From Chlorocebus sabaeus (lineage: Eukaryota; Chordata; Mammalia; Primates; Cercopithecidae), in contig NC_132910.1 in NCBI RefSeq assembly GCF_047675955.1, forward strand, positions 115,427,143-115,491,142: a stretch of DNA of 64,000 bases, in the 5' to 3' direction. The notes under the pieces were generated by a model. That model searched no databases. It saw only the letters and a program-made list of their open reading frames with translations, and was not told the origin of the DNA. Shown here in pieces: positions 32,345-43,871 of this stretch (positions are counted from its first letter, which is position 1; each line of letters opens with the position of its first letter). The translations under genes and the position numbers were made by a program.

Positions 32345-33560
32345 ATTTTGAAAGTAATGAAATTGCATCTTCACCTCACATTAAAGACTCAACACCTGAT
32401 GTGTTATATACTTAATATAAAAGACAAATCTGTAAACTTTCAGGAGGATATGAGAAACTATCTTCAAGGCCTTAGGGTAAGAAAAGCTTTCTTTAGTAAG
32501 TCATCAAAAGCAGAAATTAGACATAGCTTAGTTTATTAAAATTAATAACTCATCAAAAAGTACATATTAATAAAGTTTAAACACACCCAAGAGTGGGGAA
32601 ATCTATTGCAGCCCATAAAACCAGCCAACATTCAGGACCAAAGTATGTAAAATCTTCTACAAAGCAATAAGAAAAGACATACACAATTTTAAAAAAAAAA
32701 AAAAGGACAGAAAACTTGAACAGGCACTTCATACAAAAGAAATCCAATGGCTAAAAAATATGAAAATGTGTTACATATTATATATAAAGCATAGATTATG
32801 ATTATATTTATTATAGAATCATATATATATGATTATATATAAATACTTCATTAGTAATCAGAAAATGGAAATTATGGAAATCATAAGGAGATTCTGTCAC
32901 ATACCCACAGACTGACGAAAATTAAAAGTCTGACAATAACAAGTGCTAGCAAGGATATGGAGCATCAGGAACACTCATACAGCTGTGTCAGGGTTAAATG
33001 GTTCCTAGCACTTTTGAAAATGATTTGAGTCTCTTTCACTTAAATTGAAGATATGCTTATTTTATGACCCTGAAAATTTGTGTTTCTGGAGAAACTTGAG
33101 TTTCTACTGATACATGTACCAATAGTAAATTGTATAAACACTGTACTTATAAAATGGAAACGTACCTGTCAATAAAAATGAATCAACTATAGCTATCCAA
33201 AGCAAGTAACAGCATTAATCAAAAGAAGCAAGACACGGAAGGACATATGGAATGACTTCATTTACACAAATTTCAAAAACAGGCAAAACTAAACTATAGT
33301 GTTTAGAGGTACACACCTCTGCAGAGGTGGTAAAACAATAGAGCTAATCAAGGACTTGATCATCATCATAAGGTCAGGATTGCAGTTTGCATTAGGCTGA
33401 GAGGGGAGGGTATGAAGAGGAAGGAACTTCTGGCATGCAGGCAGTATCCTGTCTCAGAGCTGGGTAGTGGATATATGGGTGTCTGTTTCATAATTTTTAA
33501 ATAAACAGTACCTTTATGTTTTGTGAACTTTTCTTTCTATGTGCTAGACTATAATAGAAT
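32345..33560 (+). mobile_element. L1M-type LINE, ORF2 C-terminus and 3' UTR, sense
   Basis: Old L1 in order: TTGAACAGGCACTTCATACA (about 32718), AGTAATCAGAAAATGGAAAT, AAAGTCTGACAATAACAAGT, GCTAGCAAGGATATGGAGCA, AAAGAAGCAAGACACGGAAG and a degraded 3' UTR to about 33560. The ORF is full of stops. An A14 run lies at 32691 and an 18-bp AT palindrome at 32817-32834. Confidence 0.85.
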
Positions 33561-33619
33561 GTAACCAAATTTTTAAAAATTTGTCTAGTAGACAAATGTG
33601 AATAGAAATATATAAACCT

Positions 33620-33908
33620 AGCTGAGCTCAGTGGCTCACACCTGTAATCCCAGCACTTTGGGAGGCCAAGGCAGGTGGATTACCTGAGGTCAACAACACG
33701 ACACCAGCCAACATAGTGAAACCCCATCTCTACTAAAAATCCGAAAATTAGCTTGTGTGGTGGTGGGCATCTGTAGTCTCAACTACTTGGGAGGCCAAGG
33801 CAGGAGAATCACTTGAACCTGGGAAGCAGAAGTTGCAGTGAGCTGAGATCGCTCCTCTGCACTCCAGCCTGGGCACAGAGCAAGACTCTGTCTCAAAAAA
33901 TAAAAACA
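33620..33908 (+). mobile_element. Alu SINE, sense
   Basis: Dimeric Alu from GCTGAGCTCAGTGGCTCACA to CTCAAAAAATAAAAAC; a short (TA)n follows at 33911-33921. Confidence 0.96.
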
Positions 33909-33921
33909 AACATATATATAT

Positions 33922-34716
33922 ACCTATTTTTCATAGACCCAGTTGGGTCAAGTATGTTTTCAGTTAAGGAAATATTTACACCACTTTTAGTAGTCATTTG
34001 TGGCCATGCAGTCCCTGTGGTCATGGACTGTGTCTGCTGCTTTTGTGGGTTGTGAAGGCTTCTTCCACATCTTCAGATTTGGCGCTCACCAATTTTTTAT
34101 TATGGACTCTATGACCATCCCCACTGAAAATGATATTTAGAACCAACCCACATATCCTGAGTATTTTTAAAAAAGATAGACAAAAATCAAATAAGTGAGA
34201 AAAGTCTGATCATTTGAACTTTCAAACTCAAAGAGAGAGAATGCAATTGGCAATATCTTTCTGATCATGGCGGGAAACCCCAAACAAGTGCAGGCTGCCG
34301 CCCTGGCTGGCATGAGAACTTCAGAGAAACCACTGGTCCTGTCTCCCAGCTGTTACTAACCCAGGTGACTCAGATCACCTGCTTCATTTTGTTCTTTTCA
34401 ATTTTCTCTGGCACAGCTATTAAAATGTTTAAAGAGAAAATGAAATCGCTTACTTGGGGAATTTTACATATTTGGTTATTCTGTTGCTACAACTACTGTT
34501 ACCTTGTTCTTCTAGTTTATTATTACTCACCTATTCAGTGTACAACACTGAGTTGCTAATGAAACACGAGTACTGTGCTGGACCCAGCTCTACAAGAAGC
34601 CACTCATGCACAGCCACTGCATTCTTTCATAGACTTTTCCAACAATATGATGGGGGAGGCGATGGATACGTTGTTATTTTATTATTAAAATTAGACTTAT
34701 TATTAAAATTAGAATC
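33922..34716. other. No recognised feature
   Basis: Unique-looking. A short tandem of ATTATTAAAATTAGA (two copies, about 34680-34712) is present. Confidence 0.5.
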
Positions 34717-34970
34717 AGTTGTCTTTTGCTCGAAACAACCTACCCCAAAACTTAGGGGCTTAAAGCAGCATTTTTTGTTTTTCAGCTCCAATTTAGTAAA
34801 TTAGCTAAGCAGTCTCCTCCGATCTGGTCTAGCTGTGCTCATATTGGCCAGGCTCTTTAGTGATGCAGCTAGCACCTAGCTGGCTTAGGACGGCCTTGCT
34901 TATATGCCTGGCCAGGATGATAGGGAAAATGGGTCACATGTATCTAATCATACTGTAGGTTCACTTGGAC
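34717..34970 (-). mobile_element. Ancient ERVL-type LTR, antisense (left part)
   Basis: 'CGAAACAACCTACCCCAAAA' then CTTAGGGGCTTAAAGCAGCA is the reversed 3' end of an old LTR. The element is interrupted by a younger LTR and resumes at about 35851. Confidence 0.65.
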
Positions 34971-35850
34971 TTCTTCACCTGGCAGAGTTCCAAGAGCAGC
35001 CAAAGGGCAAGCCAAACCAATAGAGACAGGAGGCAGAGAAATTCTGGCAGGGCAAGTTCCTGGTGAGGGCCCCACCCCCAAGCTGAAAAGCCTGATACCA
35101 TGACCCAAAGTGAGAACTTACATGCCTGTTTCCTTGCTTGAATGTTGCCTTCTCCAAAACCACCCATGGCCCACCCCACCACCCCTCCTGTGCCCATAAA
35201 AACCCCAGGATTAGCTGGCAGAGAGAGGAGAAGCAGCTGGACATTGGAGACTATGGCTGGATGCCGCAGAGAAGCAGTTTGACTTCAGAGGGACAGCTTG
35301 ACAATGTAGCTTCAGAGAGGAGTCTGGCTGGGGACAGTCAGACTTCCGCAGAAGATAACCTTCCCACTCTTAACCCTCCTTCCTGCTGAGAGCCACTTTC
35401 GTTGGCAATAAAATCCCCCACATTACTGTCCTCAAATTGTTTGTGTGACTTCATTTCTCCTGGCTGGACAAGAACTTGGGGGCCATGAATGTGGGTGCAA
35501 AAGGCTGTCACATTGACCCTCCACTGAGCTGCTAACACTTAAGCCATCTGCAGATGGCAAAGCTAAAAGAGTAGTGTCACTCCTTCTGGGGCTCCAGAGG
35601 TCAATGGTATCCCCCCTAGATGCTGCTACGGGACCCACATGGAGTTTTGCTCCTACTGGCACCCAAAAGCACTCACCCTGGCTCCTGTACCCACTCGCCT
35701 GTGCTCCCCCTCCTGCGAGGGGTAGAATGCAGTGGGACAGAGCAAGTGGGTGGAGTACAGCCCCGACAGCACTGAAGCAGCCAGCTACTTCTAGCACCTG
35801 GGCACTCCAGTTCTTGCCCACAACGGGATCAGGGAAATATCCTGCTTCAA
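34971..35850 (+). mobile_element. ERV LTR (class I-like), sense, nested in older LTR
   Basis: LTR-type architecture: a TATA-like CCCATAAAAACCCC at about 35190-35203, repeated AAGCAGCTGGACATTGGAGA / AAGCAGTTTGACTTCAGAGG units downstream of it, a polyadenylation signal in GGCAATAAAATCCCCC (about 35404), and a long GC-rich U5. I do not recognise the family. Edges are approximate; they are inferred from where the older LTR stops and restarts. Confidence 0.65.
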
Positions 35851-36013
35851 AATGAGCAAGCATGTTTGAAGGCTCTGCTTGTGTCACATTTGCTAAAGTC
35901 CATTGGTCAAAGCAAAGCACATGATTTAGCCCAGAATCAGGGCAGCAGGGGACTACCAAGGAATGTGGCTGCAGAAGACGATGAATTCATGGCCATCCTT
36001 GCAACCCATCACA
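35851..36013 (-). mobile_element. Ancient ERVL-type LTR, antisense (right part)
   Basis: 'GAAGGCTCTGCTTGTGTCAC', 'CCATTGGTCAAAGCAAAGCA', 'GCAGGGGACTACCAAGGAAT' and the closing CATCACA are the other end of the LTR at 34717. Confidence 0.65.
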
Positions 36014-36015
36014 GC

Positions 36016-36110
36016 CCTAGAGAAACTTTACTAGGGTCACACAGTTAGTGTGTGGCATTGGGACCATAGTTTATGGCTCCTTTCAGTTCAATGTTCTTTC
36101 CACCAGGGCA
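36016..36110 (-). mobile_element. MIR SINE fragment, antisense
   Basis: 'AGGGTCACACAGTTAGTGTG' is the diagnostic reversed MIR core phrase, followed by TGTTCTTTCCACCAGGG. Confidence 0.6.
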
Positions 36111-36729
36111 AATAAATGTAAGGAATAGGGAAGCAAATGGAGCAGGAGCTGGGGAAGATGTGCAGGGGAAAATGATTAGCAAGTTGCACAGAATAGTTCA
36201 GATTGCAAAGTAATCTTTTTGATCTGAATTTTTTGGTTAGTGTGCTTATCTTGTTGAAATCAACTGAACAATTGCACATTTGTTTACAATGCTAATCAAT
36301 TTCAGAATACTCAAATCATCAACAACATAAATGTGACGATAAACACGCACCCCAGCTTCCTATATCCTTTCATCCTCTTCCCGTCTCCCCAGGATCAACA
36401 TCTCATTACTGCTTTGCAGAGCACAGAAATCCTTTATTTCTTTTGTCAGTACATATAATATCTAGCTGGGTTTCACAAAGTGAATGTTCCTTAAGTTTGG
36501 TTGACTAAATGATCATTAGCATAAAGAACATATTAAAATATCAAACTATTTACTCTGGGAATATTTACTTTATTATGTGTTGTTAATGCTACAAAGACAG
36601 TTCAGGCCCCGCAGTCCAAGCAGTGCCTTCATTTGTATGTTTAGTTTTCTATCACTCATGTGTCACATTCAAAACGTGGGAGCTCTGCCCACAGGTTTGG
36701 AAAAACCAACAGGCATAAATGGTTAAGAG
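36111..36729. other. No recognised feature
   Basis: Unique-looking sequence. Confidence 0.55.
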
Positions 36730-36990
36730 GGCCATGGAGTCAGACACCCCCACCCCACCCCACTGGTGTGGCTCTCACTCTTACCCTTCCCAGCTCTTTA
36801 TCCTCAAGCTGGTTGTTAATGCTTTGAGACTAAGTGTTCACATCTGTAAAGTGAGGATCATGGTACCTGCCTCAAAGGGTATGTGAAGGATTGAACAGTA
36901 TCTGTTTGTAGCATGCAGCACAAAGCCTGGCTCATGGTGAATATTCTTTAAATGATTACCCCTACCATTATTAATAGTATTATCATTACA
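36730..36990 (+). mobile_element. MIR SINE, sense
   Basis: 'CACATCTGTAAAGTGAGGAT', 'TGGTACCTGCCTCAAAGGGT' and 'CAAAGCCTGGCTCATGGTGA' lie in MIR order. Confidence 0.85.
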
Positions 36991-37762
36991 AGACAGATTA
37001 TTGAAGAGGGATTGGTTCACAAACTTAGATTGCAGGAGAAACTGGAAGATCCATCTCTAAGGAATTCTAGGATTTTTTTTTTTTTTTGCTTGTTTTCTAA
37101 AGTTCATTAAATCTCATTTAGAGCAAACCAGAGAAGCTATTTCATGAGTCTTCTGATGTATTAATTAGTTCACCCAGGCCTTTCTTTCATCTCCCTATCT
37201 CCTTTTCCCTAGTCAGAGGACCGATGTTGTTGACCTACCTTTACACACTTCCTGCTACCCAGAGTCACTCACTGCCTTTCCACATATATTCAAAAACATC
37301 ACAGGTGTGAAAAAAATCAGACTGATAAAAATGCAGGCTAGTCATTTGTTCAAAAAAAATCACCTTTCTGAATAAAGATGAGAGATTTTACTAGTAATAT
37401 TCTTGAAAAAAAATCATGTTTTCATTCATATAGAAGAAAGAGAAGGCAAACTCTTTGCAAGGGGCAAGTCTCGTTCTTCTTTGGGTCCCCATTGTTTCTT
37501 AAACAGCCATGTGCATCTACAAGGAGGAGAATATCTTGCTGAAACAATAAATGGTTCCTAAAGAACTCAAAGACCCCTGAGGAAATTATTGTTAATTTTT
37601 CAATCACCATTTTAACAATGAAAAATTTCAGATTCAAAAAATTAAAATGGAATCCCTGGCGTCATATGGCACTTGTATAGTGAACAAGTCTCAGTGGACT
37701 GGTTTTCCAAAAATATCTTGGTCATTTTCATGAAGGGCTTTTTGAAAAATAAATACCAACAA
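36991..37762. other. No recognised feature
   Basis: Unique-looking; T15 run at 37073-37087. Confidence 0.55.
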
Positions 37763-37769
37763 CACAAAA

Positions 37770-37800
<31 letters not shown>

Positions 37801-37801
37801 A
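37770..37801. repeat. (CA)n microsatellite
   Basis: About 15 uninterrupted CA units, likely polymorphic. Confidence 0.97.
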
Positions 37802-37888
37802 TAGAGGTAGTTGTATATAAGTACGGCCTACTTCAGAGACATAGATTAAAAGGCTACTCTGTGTAAAATCGTTTAAAATACACCAAAA

Positions 37889-38178
37889 CTGACTGGGCAC
37901 AGTGGCTCAAGCCTGTAATCTCAGTACTTTGGGAAACCAAGGTGGGCCGATCACTTGAGCCCAGAAGTTCAAGACCAGCCTGGGGAACGTGGCAAAACCC
38001 CGTCTCCACAAAAAATACAAAACTTAGCCAGGTATGGTGTTGTGCACCTTTGGTCCCAGCTACTTGGGAGCCTGAGATGGGAGGATTGATTGAGCCCAGT
38101 AGGTTGAGGCTGCAGTGAGCTGAGATTGAGCCACTCCACTCCAGCCTGGGTGACAGAGTGAGGCCCTATCTCAAAAAA
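37889..38178 (+). mobile_element. Alu SINE (J-like), sense
   Basis: From CTGGGCACAGTGGCTCAAGC to CTATCTCAAAAAATG; J-like positions such as GGAGGATTGATTGAGCCCAG. Confidence 0.95.
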
Positions 38179-38443
38179 TGAAACATGATACACTAAAGTC
38201 TATTCGAGTTCAAATTATTTTCTACAACAATTGCTACTATGGTTCTCATTTGTTTAGGTTAATTCACCAACTCCTGTAGGAGTAACTCTGGGAGAGGTAA
38301 CATAATGAGTCACTACCTGTGGAATATATCAGTGTGAATTAATTCATCCAAAGAAAATGAAACAGACTAGCTGTTTTTATGTCAAAGGACGGGGATACAG
38401 AGATTCTGAGCATATACGGCAGGACTTCACCCTGATAAATCTT

Positions 38444-38744
38444 TTTTGTTTTTTTGAGATGGAGTCTTGCTCTATTGCCCAGGCTGGAGTGCAGTGGCAT
38501 GATCTTGACTCACTGCAAACTCTGTCTCCTGGGTTCAAGCAATTATCTTGTCTCAGCTTCCTGAGTAGCTGGTATTACAGGTGTGCACCACCACACCCGG
38601 CTAATTTTTGTATTTTTGGTAGAGACAGAGTTTCACTATGTTGGCCAGGCTGGTCTAGGACTCCTGACCTCAGATGATCTGCCCATCTCAGCCTCCCAAA
38701 GTGCTGGGATTACAGGCGTGAGCCACCACGCCCATGTCCAGCCC
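38444..38744 (-). mobile_element. Alu SINE (S-like), antisense, with TSD
   Basis: Reversed Alu starting with its T-rich tail. The 15-bp flanks ACCCTGATAAATCTT (38429-38443) and ACCCTGGTAAATCTT (38745-38759) differ at one base. Confidence 0.98.
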
Positions 38745-38759
38745 ACCCTGGTAAATCTT

Positions 38760-39266
38760 AAGCTCACAGGAGATGGGATAGGAGGGTATGAACATAGGCA
38801 ATGTAATACAACTCAGTTGGTAGTTAGGCAATTTTCTCTAAGCCTCAACTTCTTCCTTTGTAAAATAGAAATAATTATATTTTTTTTTAGCTCACAGATT
38901 CACTTTGAGAACTAAATTCAATAATATGGTTGAAAAACTTTAATGTTTTTCAAATGTAACAAACTAATAAATGGGTCCTAGAGGTGGGTGGCAGAGGGTC
39001 ATAAGCATAAAAAACTAACATGTATTAAGATGGGATAGGAGCGTTGATATAAGTAAATGAATACATAAATACATAATATAAGAAATGCCCGTTACTGAAG
39101 TTCTGCCTGAACTTACTCCTGAAAAAAACAGTGTAGATATTGTATTCAAGGACGTATTATAAAATAAGGATAAAAATAAGACAAGTTGCTGCATTAAACA
39201 AAGTTTCTCTAACGTATTTCTGAAGAACCCTGGAGACATGAAAGTCAGTTTCTTTCCTTGATCTCT

Positions 39267-39297
<31 letters not shown>

Positions 39298-39384
39298 CTG
39301 CTAAAAAAAAAAGTGGTAGATTTTTAAGCCCTGGCGTGCACAGATGCCCATGAGATATGAAATGAGAAAGCTAACTGCTGAACC
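38760..39384. other. No gene; A-rich tracts
   Basis: Unique-looking; A22 run at about 39272-39293, followed by a second A9 run. Confidence 0.55.
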
Positions 39385-39565
39385 ATATTCATATAAAGAT
39401 TCTACTATTTATATATATGTTTGTAAATGCAGACAAAAAGAGCTAGAAACCACACTAAACTATTAATAGTGGTTACCTCTAAGAAGAAAAAGTAGGAGTG
39501 GGGAAAGGTAGGAAGGAGGACTTTCTTTACATGTTTATACTATTGAAAAATTTTGCAGTCAAACC
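39385..39565 (+). mobile_element. Possible L1M-type 3' region, sense
   Basis: 'AAACTATTAATAGTGGTTAC' with CTCTAAG, a G-rich stretch and 'TTTACATGTTTATACTATTG' follow the order of an old L1 3' UTR. Confidence 0.5.
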
Positions 39566-39589
39566 CTTTATGATTTCAAAAAAAAAAAT

Positions 39590-39885
39590 TTTCTTTTTTA
39601 TTTTTTTTCTTGAGACAGAGTCTCACTCTGTCACCTAGGCTACAGTGCAGTGGTGTGATCTAGGCTCACTGTAACCTCCGCCTCCCAGACTCAAGTGATT
39701 CCCATGCCTCAGCCTCCCAAGTAGCTAGGACTATAGCCACCGCACTGGGCTGATTTTTGTATTTTTAGTAGAGTCAGGGTTTCCCCATGTTGGCCAGGCT
39801 GGTCTTGAACTCCTGGCCTTAAGTGACCCCCCCCACCTCGGCCTCCAGAAGTGTGGGATTACAGGTATGAGCCACCGTGCCTGGA
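39590..39885 (-). mobile_element. Alu SINE, antisense, with TSD
   Basis: Reversed Alu. TATGATTTCAAAAA occurs at about 39569-39582 and again at 39887-39900. Confidence 0.98.
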
Positions 39886-39900
39886 CTATGATTTCAAAAA

Positions 39901-40430
39901 TTTACTATAATATATAGCCTTATAAATAAATCACAGTTATAATTTTCTTGCCATTGGGAAAGGATGGAGGGTAAAACCCTGAAGACTAAGTGGGAGCTGG
40001 TCAGAACACCTATATGGCAGAGGTGTTCAAGTTTCACACATAATGATGTAATCTGAATAGGAAAAACATTGAAATTAGATATGAAGTTTTCACCATGGGA
40101 TTTGGTATTAGTTCATCGCATCAGTATGAACCCCTTCAAATCCCTTGCCATTCCAGCCGTGGTTCATACTCTGTGCTTCAAGAAATATGAGCTTCAACTA
40201 TATCTACAGGCTAGATAAACCCTGAGAATGCACAAGTTTAGATCAGGAAAAGCCCCAAAATAGAATCCTCATACATAAGAGGTGAGCATAAAAAGAAAAG
40301 CTAACGAAGGAGTCTAAGACACCACACGTGGTCTGAACTGAGAAGGAGAATCTAAAGTGGCAGGAGAAAAATTCAGTGCAATTGCCATTGAAACGAAGGG
40401 AGAAAAAAAATAGAAAGAGAAAGCACCAGT
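39901..40430. other. No recognised feature
   Basis: Unique-looking sequence. Confidence 0.55.
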
Positions 40431-40446
40431 TAAGAATGAAGAACTA

Positions 40447-40747
40447 GGCTGGGTGTGGTGGCTCATGCCTGTAATCCCAGCGCTTTGAGGGGCCAAGGCG
40501 GGCGGATCACGAGGTCAGCAGATCGAGACCATCCTGGCTAACACGGTGAAACCCCGTCTCTACTAAAAATACAAAAAATTAGCCAGATGTGGTGGCGGGT
40601 GCCTGTAGTCCCAGCTACTCGGGAGACTGGGCCAGGAGAATGGTGTGAACCCGGGAGGTGGAGCTTGCAGTGAGCCAAGATCACCCCACTGCACTCTAGC
40701 CTGGGCGACAGAGCAAGACTCCGTCTCGGGGGGGGGGAAAAAAAAAA
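40447..40747 (+). mobile_element. AluY, sense, with perfect 15-bp TSD
   Basis: Diagnostic Y text: GAATGGTGTGAACCCGGGAG then GTGGAGCTTGCAGTGAGCC, many CpGs kept. Perfect duplication AAGAATGAAGAACTA at 40432-40446 and 40748-40762. The 3' end has a run of nine G before the A tail, which is unusual. Confidence 0.98.
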
Positions 40748-40762
40748 AAGAATGAAGAACTA

Positions 40763-40900
40763 GGCCAGTCGCCATGGCTCACACCTGAAATCCCAGCACT
40801 TTGGGAGGCCAAGGTAAGAGGCTTGCTTCAGCTCAAGAGTTGGAGACCAACCTGTGCAACACAGTGAGCCCTCGTCTCTGTTAAAATTTTAAAAAAGGAA
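40763..40900 (+). mobile_element. Alu left-monomer fragment (FLAM-like), sense
   Basis: About 135 bp from GGCCAGTCGCCATGGCTCAC through CCCAGCACTTTGGGAGGCC to an A-rich end; no right arm. The AluY inserted exactly at its 5' edge. Confidence 0.85.
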
Positions 40901-41235
40901 TAAGCACAAGAATCTGCCTTCCAATTGGCTCCAAACCCCAAGTAATGGCATAAAATAACAACTTTGTGAAAGTACTATCAGTAGAACCATAATTTTAAGA
41001 AATTCTTGAGAGCTATCAGATGGCATCAAATGCACGGAGAAACAAAACCATGCCCCATGTGCACACTGAAGATGATTAACAGATTTAACAAGGGTTAACA
41101 GATTAATCAAAGTCAAACAGGGATTATTTCCAGGAAGCACGCATAATAGATGCCTCTCCCTTTTCTTATCTATATTATCTTAATTCCATAATAAATAAAC
41201 AGTATTTTGTGATGTTAAGCAATATCTTTAATTAA
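40901..41235. other. No recognised feature
   Basis: Unique-looking sequence. Confidence 0.55.
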
Positions 41236-41240
41236 AGGAA

Positions 41241-41745
41241 TGTATTAATTATCTGTTGCTGAGTATAAAATTACTCTAAAACATAGTATGTTAAAACAAC
41301 ACTTATTTATTATCTCATAATTTCTGTAGGGCAGGAATCTGTTCATGACTTCTCTGGGTCCCCTGGTTCATGGTCTCTCATAAGGCTGTAATCAAAGTGT
41401 GGGCCCAGTGTTTGTGGTCTCATCTGTAGTCTCGACTAGGGAAGGAGGTGCTTCCTGGTTACTCAGTGGCTGTTGGCAGCATTCATCTCTTTGTAGGCTG
41501 CTGGACTGATAGTTTTAATTCTTTACTAGTTCTTTTCTAAAGGCAGCTCCCAGTTCCTTGTTTGGGGGCCCCTACAACATAACATCACGCTTTTTCAAAG
41601 TATGCAAGCCAAGAGAGCATCTGCTAACAAGAAAAAAAGTACCAATATTTTATAACCTAATTATGGAAGTGACATTCCCTCAATGTTGCCATGAATAGTA
41701 GGAGGCAAGAATCATTGGCACCTATCATAGAGACTTCCTACCACA
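41241..41745 (-). mobile_element. MLT1-like solo LTR, antisense
   Basis: 505 bp from TGTATTAATTATCTGTTGCT to CTTCCTACCACA, with flanks AGGAA and AGGAG (4/5 match). The 3' text resembles MLT1; the middle is strongly decayed. Confidence 0.72.
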
Positions 41746-41804
41746 AGGAGTCTTTCTTGCCCAAATTATTACATTTAGATCCATCTGACTCTAAAACTAT
41801 ACCC

Positions 41805-41905
41805 AAGTGCTTCAGTTTACAGATGAGAAAACTGTGACTCAAGCGATTCCTTTACTTATCCAAGGTCAAGTCTAGAGTGAGAACCAAGATCTCCTCAGTT
41901 CCATT
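41805..41905 (-). mobile_element. MIR SINE, antisense
   Basis: 'AGTTTACAGATGAGAAAACT' and 'ATCCAAGGTCAAGTCTAGAG' are reversed MIR core. Confidence 0.75.
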
Positions 41906-42714
41906 TTAATTTTTATTACCTATATTTCAGCTACTTCTAAATCCAAGCACAGATCCTACATACCAACAGCTTTAGGGTTTTTTAGGGTTTGCCTGTGGAC
42001 AACCCTCCTTCTGAAGATTCACCAATAGCATGAAGTCTCTATGTTACTGACATGGTATTGAATCACACAGTAACTGAGTGACTGTTTAAGGTTTTAGAGT
42101 AGTTGTCTTACCTCCCCAAAAATGTACCCCCCCAGTAAAAACAATATTTCATGCATCTTTATTTTCCTTTAAATCCTAGGAGCTTCCTACCCACAGAAAG
42201 AATTTAGTGAACAGATTGCTGACTGACAAAAGTTTAAAACTTCAAGGAAGCATAAATGTTAGAGAAAGAAACATGGTATGGCTTGCTACTGAGGGTCGTA
42301 TAACATCCTCAAATTGTCAAATAAAAATTTCCTTAAGTAATTTTTATGGGATAATATGGGGTCAATGAATTAATGAGAGCAAGAGTCAGCATTGCCCACC
42401 TAGTAAAGTTCAATGTGAGGAAATGTAAAGACCTCAACGAATTCCCACCTCTCAGTCTCTGGCCCTGGGCTAGTTAGCATTTCTACTCCTTGGGGCCTTC
42501 ATTTGCATGAGGAGGGCCTCAGCTTAACTTTTAAGAGTATAAAAGATATATAAATGACAGTGAAACATTTGGAATATACAGACAAATGAAAAATTGTGGA
42601 CATTCAATGTTTGAGAAGAGAGTAATCACAATTATTTTTATTATTTTTCCAGTGCCCCAATCCACTCCCTTTTCCTCCATACAAAGTAAAATCGATCTCT
42701 AAATAAACTGCAAA
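41906..42714. other. No recognised feature
   Basis: AT-rich unique-looking sequence. Confidence 0.55.
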
Positions 42715-42904
42715 GGAGGAGGTTGAACTAATCATCCTTTTATAACAAACCCACTCCCTCTGTAACAGCACTAATCCATTCATGAGGACGGAGGCTTCAT
42801 AACCTAATCACCTCTTAAAAGTAAGTCCCACCCTCTCCAACATTGCTGTGTTGTGGCTCAAATTTCCAACATGTGAAATTTGGGAGATATATTAAACCAT
42901 AGCA
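42715..42904 (-). mobile_element. MaLR LTR 5' part (MST/MLT1-type), antisense
   Basis: Read on the minus strand it starts TGCTATGGTTTAATATATCT and continues to about the TATA-like TTATAAAAGG, then stops. It is about 90% identical to the sense LTR at 43872, and similarity continues at least 8 bp (TATCCAAG) beyond the LTR edge. Confidence 0.9.
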
Positions 42905-42920
42905 CTTGGATATCTATGTG

Positions 42921-43861
42921 GATAAAACAGGTACTTGCAAACTTCTCAGTAAAAACAATAGCTGCACATTTTGTCCAAGGCATTATGAATTCCTCCACAT
43001 TATAAATTTGCCTCCAAAAAGAAACGAGAAGGTAGGTTGTAGGAAGATAAGTCGTTTCATTTTTGTGACACTCTGGGAAAAAAAGGAAATATAATTATAG
43101 CTTCCTCAACATTCAAAGATGAAGAAAATGTTCTAGCATATATTTAGTAATCGGTAGACCCGTTGTCCTAAGCACTGGTACAGCAAGCAATACTAAAACA
43201 ACAGCTTGTTGATGTTAAGACAGGTGATTTTAACATATGGGCAGGTGAGGATAGCAGTACAGCAGTATATATGCAATTAATTCTAATGATACGACTGATA
43301 GAAAAGTCCAGAAACACATCAGTGATGTAACTGAAGTTTTTACAACATTTATACTTTTATTTAAAAGATAGCTCTATTTCACATTTGTCTCTACAATCTT
43401 ATCAAGGGAAACTGGGTTTTTATTCAAAGATGTGAAATAGTTCTTACATGCTTTGAAAGATTTGAACAGACCAAGTTCTGATTTCCTACATTAGTACGTT
43501 CATGATAAGGAAATTTGAGATTAACTATTGGCGGCACAGAGACCAGACACACCCTTCTTTACCTTGGGTTGACATTATGCTTTGATACATTTTTAACAGC
43601 TTGAATTCCTTATTTTTGGAAAGGCTCGAAGCAAAAGACTAGGAAAATATTATTAATGCCAGGTCTTTGTCCTCCCTCAGAAGATTTGTCTCTTTCCATT
43701 CAAATAAAGTAAAGAAGATTCTGGTTTCCCTCACCAGCATCCTTGTAGGGTCCTGAAGCAGGGCATACCCAAGGTGGGAGAGAGACTGTAATTTCTAGGA
43801 ATTTCTTCACATAAAAAAAAAAAAGCATCAGGATTTAAATACTCCTTCCTCAACAAACACA
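42921..43861. other. Spacer between inverted LTRs
   Basis: No gene or confident repeat; it is the loop of the inverted pair. Confidence 0.5.
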
Positions 43862-43871
43862 GGTATCCAAG

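Noticed and set aside
35432..35959. A 175-codon minus-strand frame
   Set aside because: It runs antisense across the GC-rich U5 of an LTR and into an older LTR; no start context, domain or composition argues for a protein.
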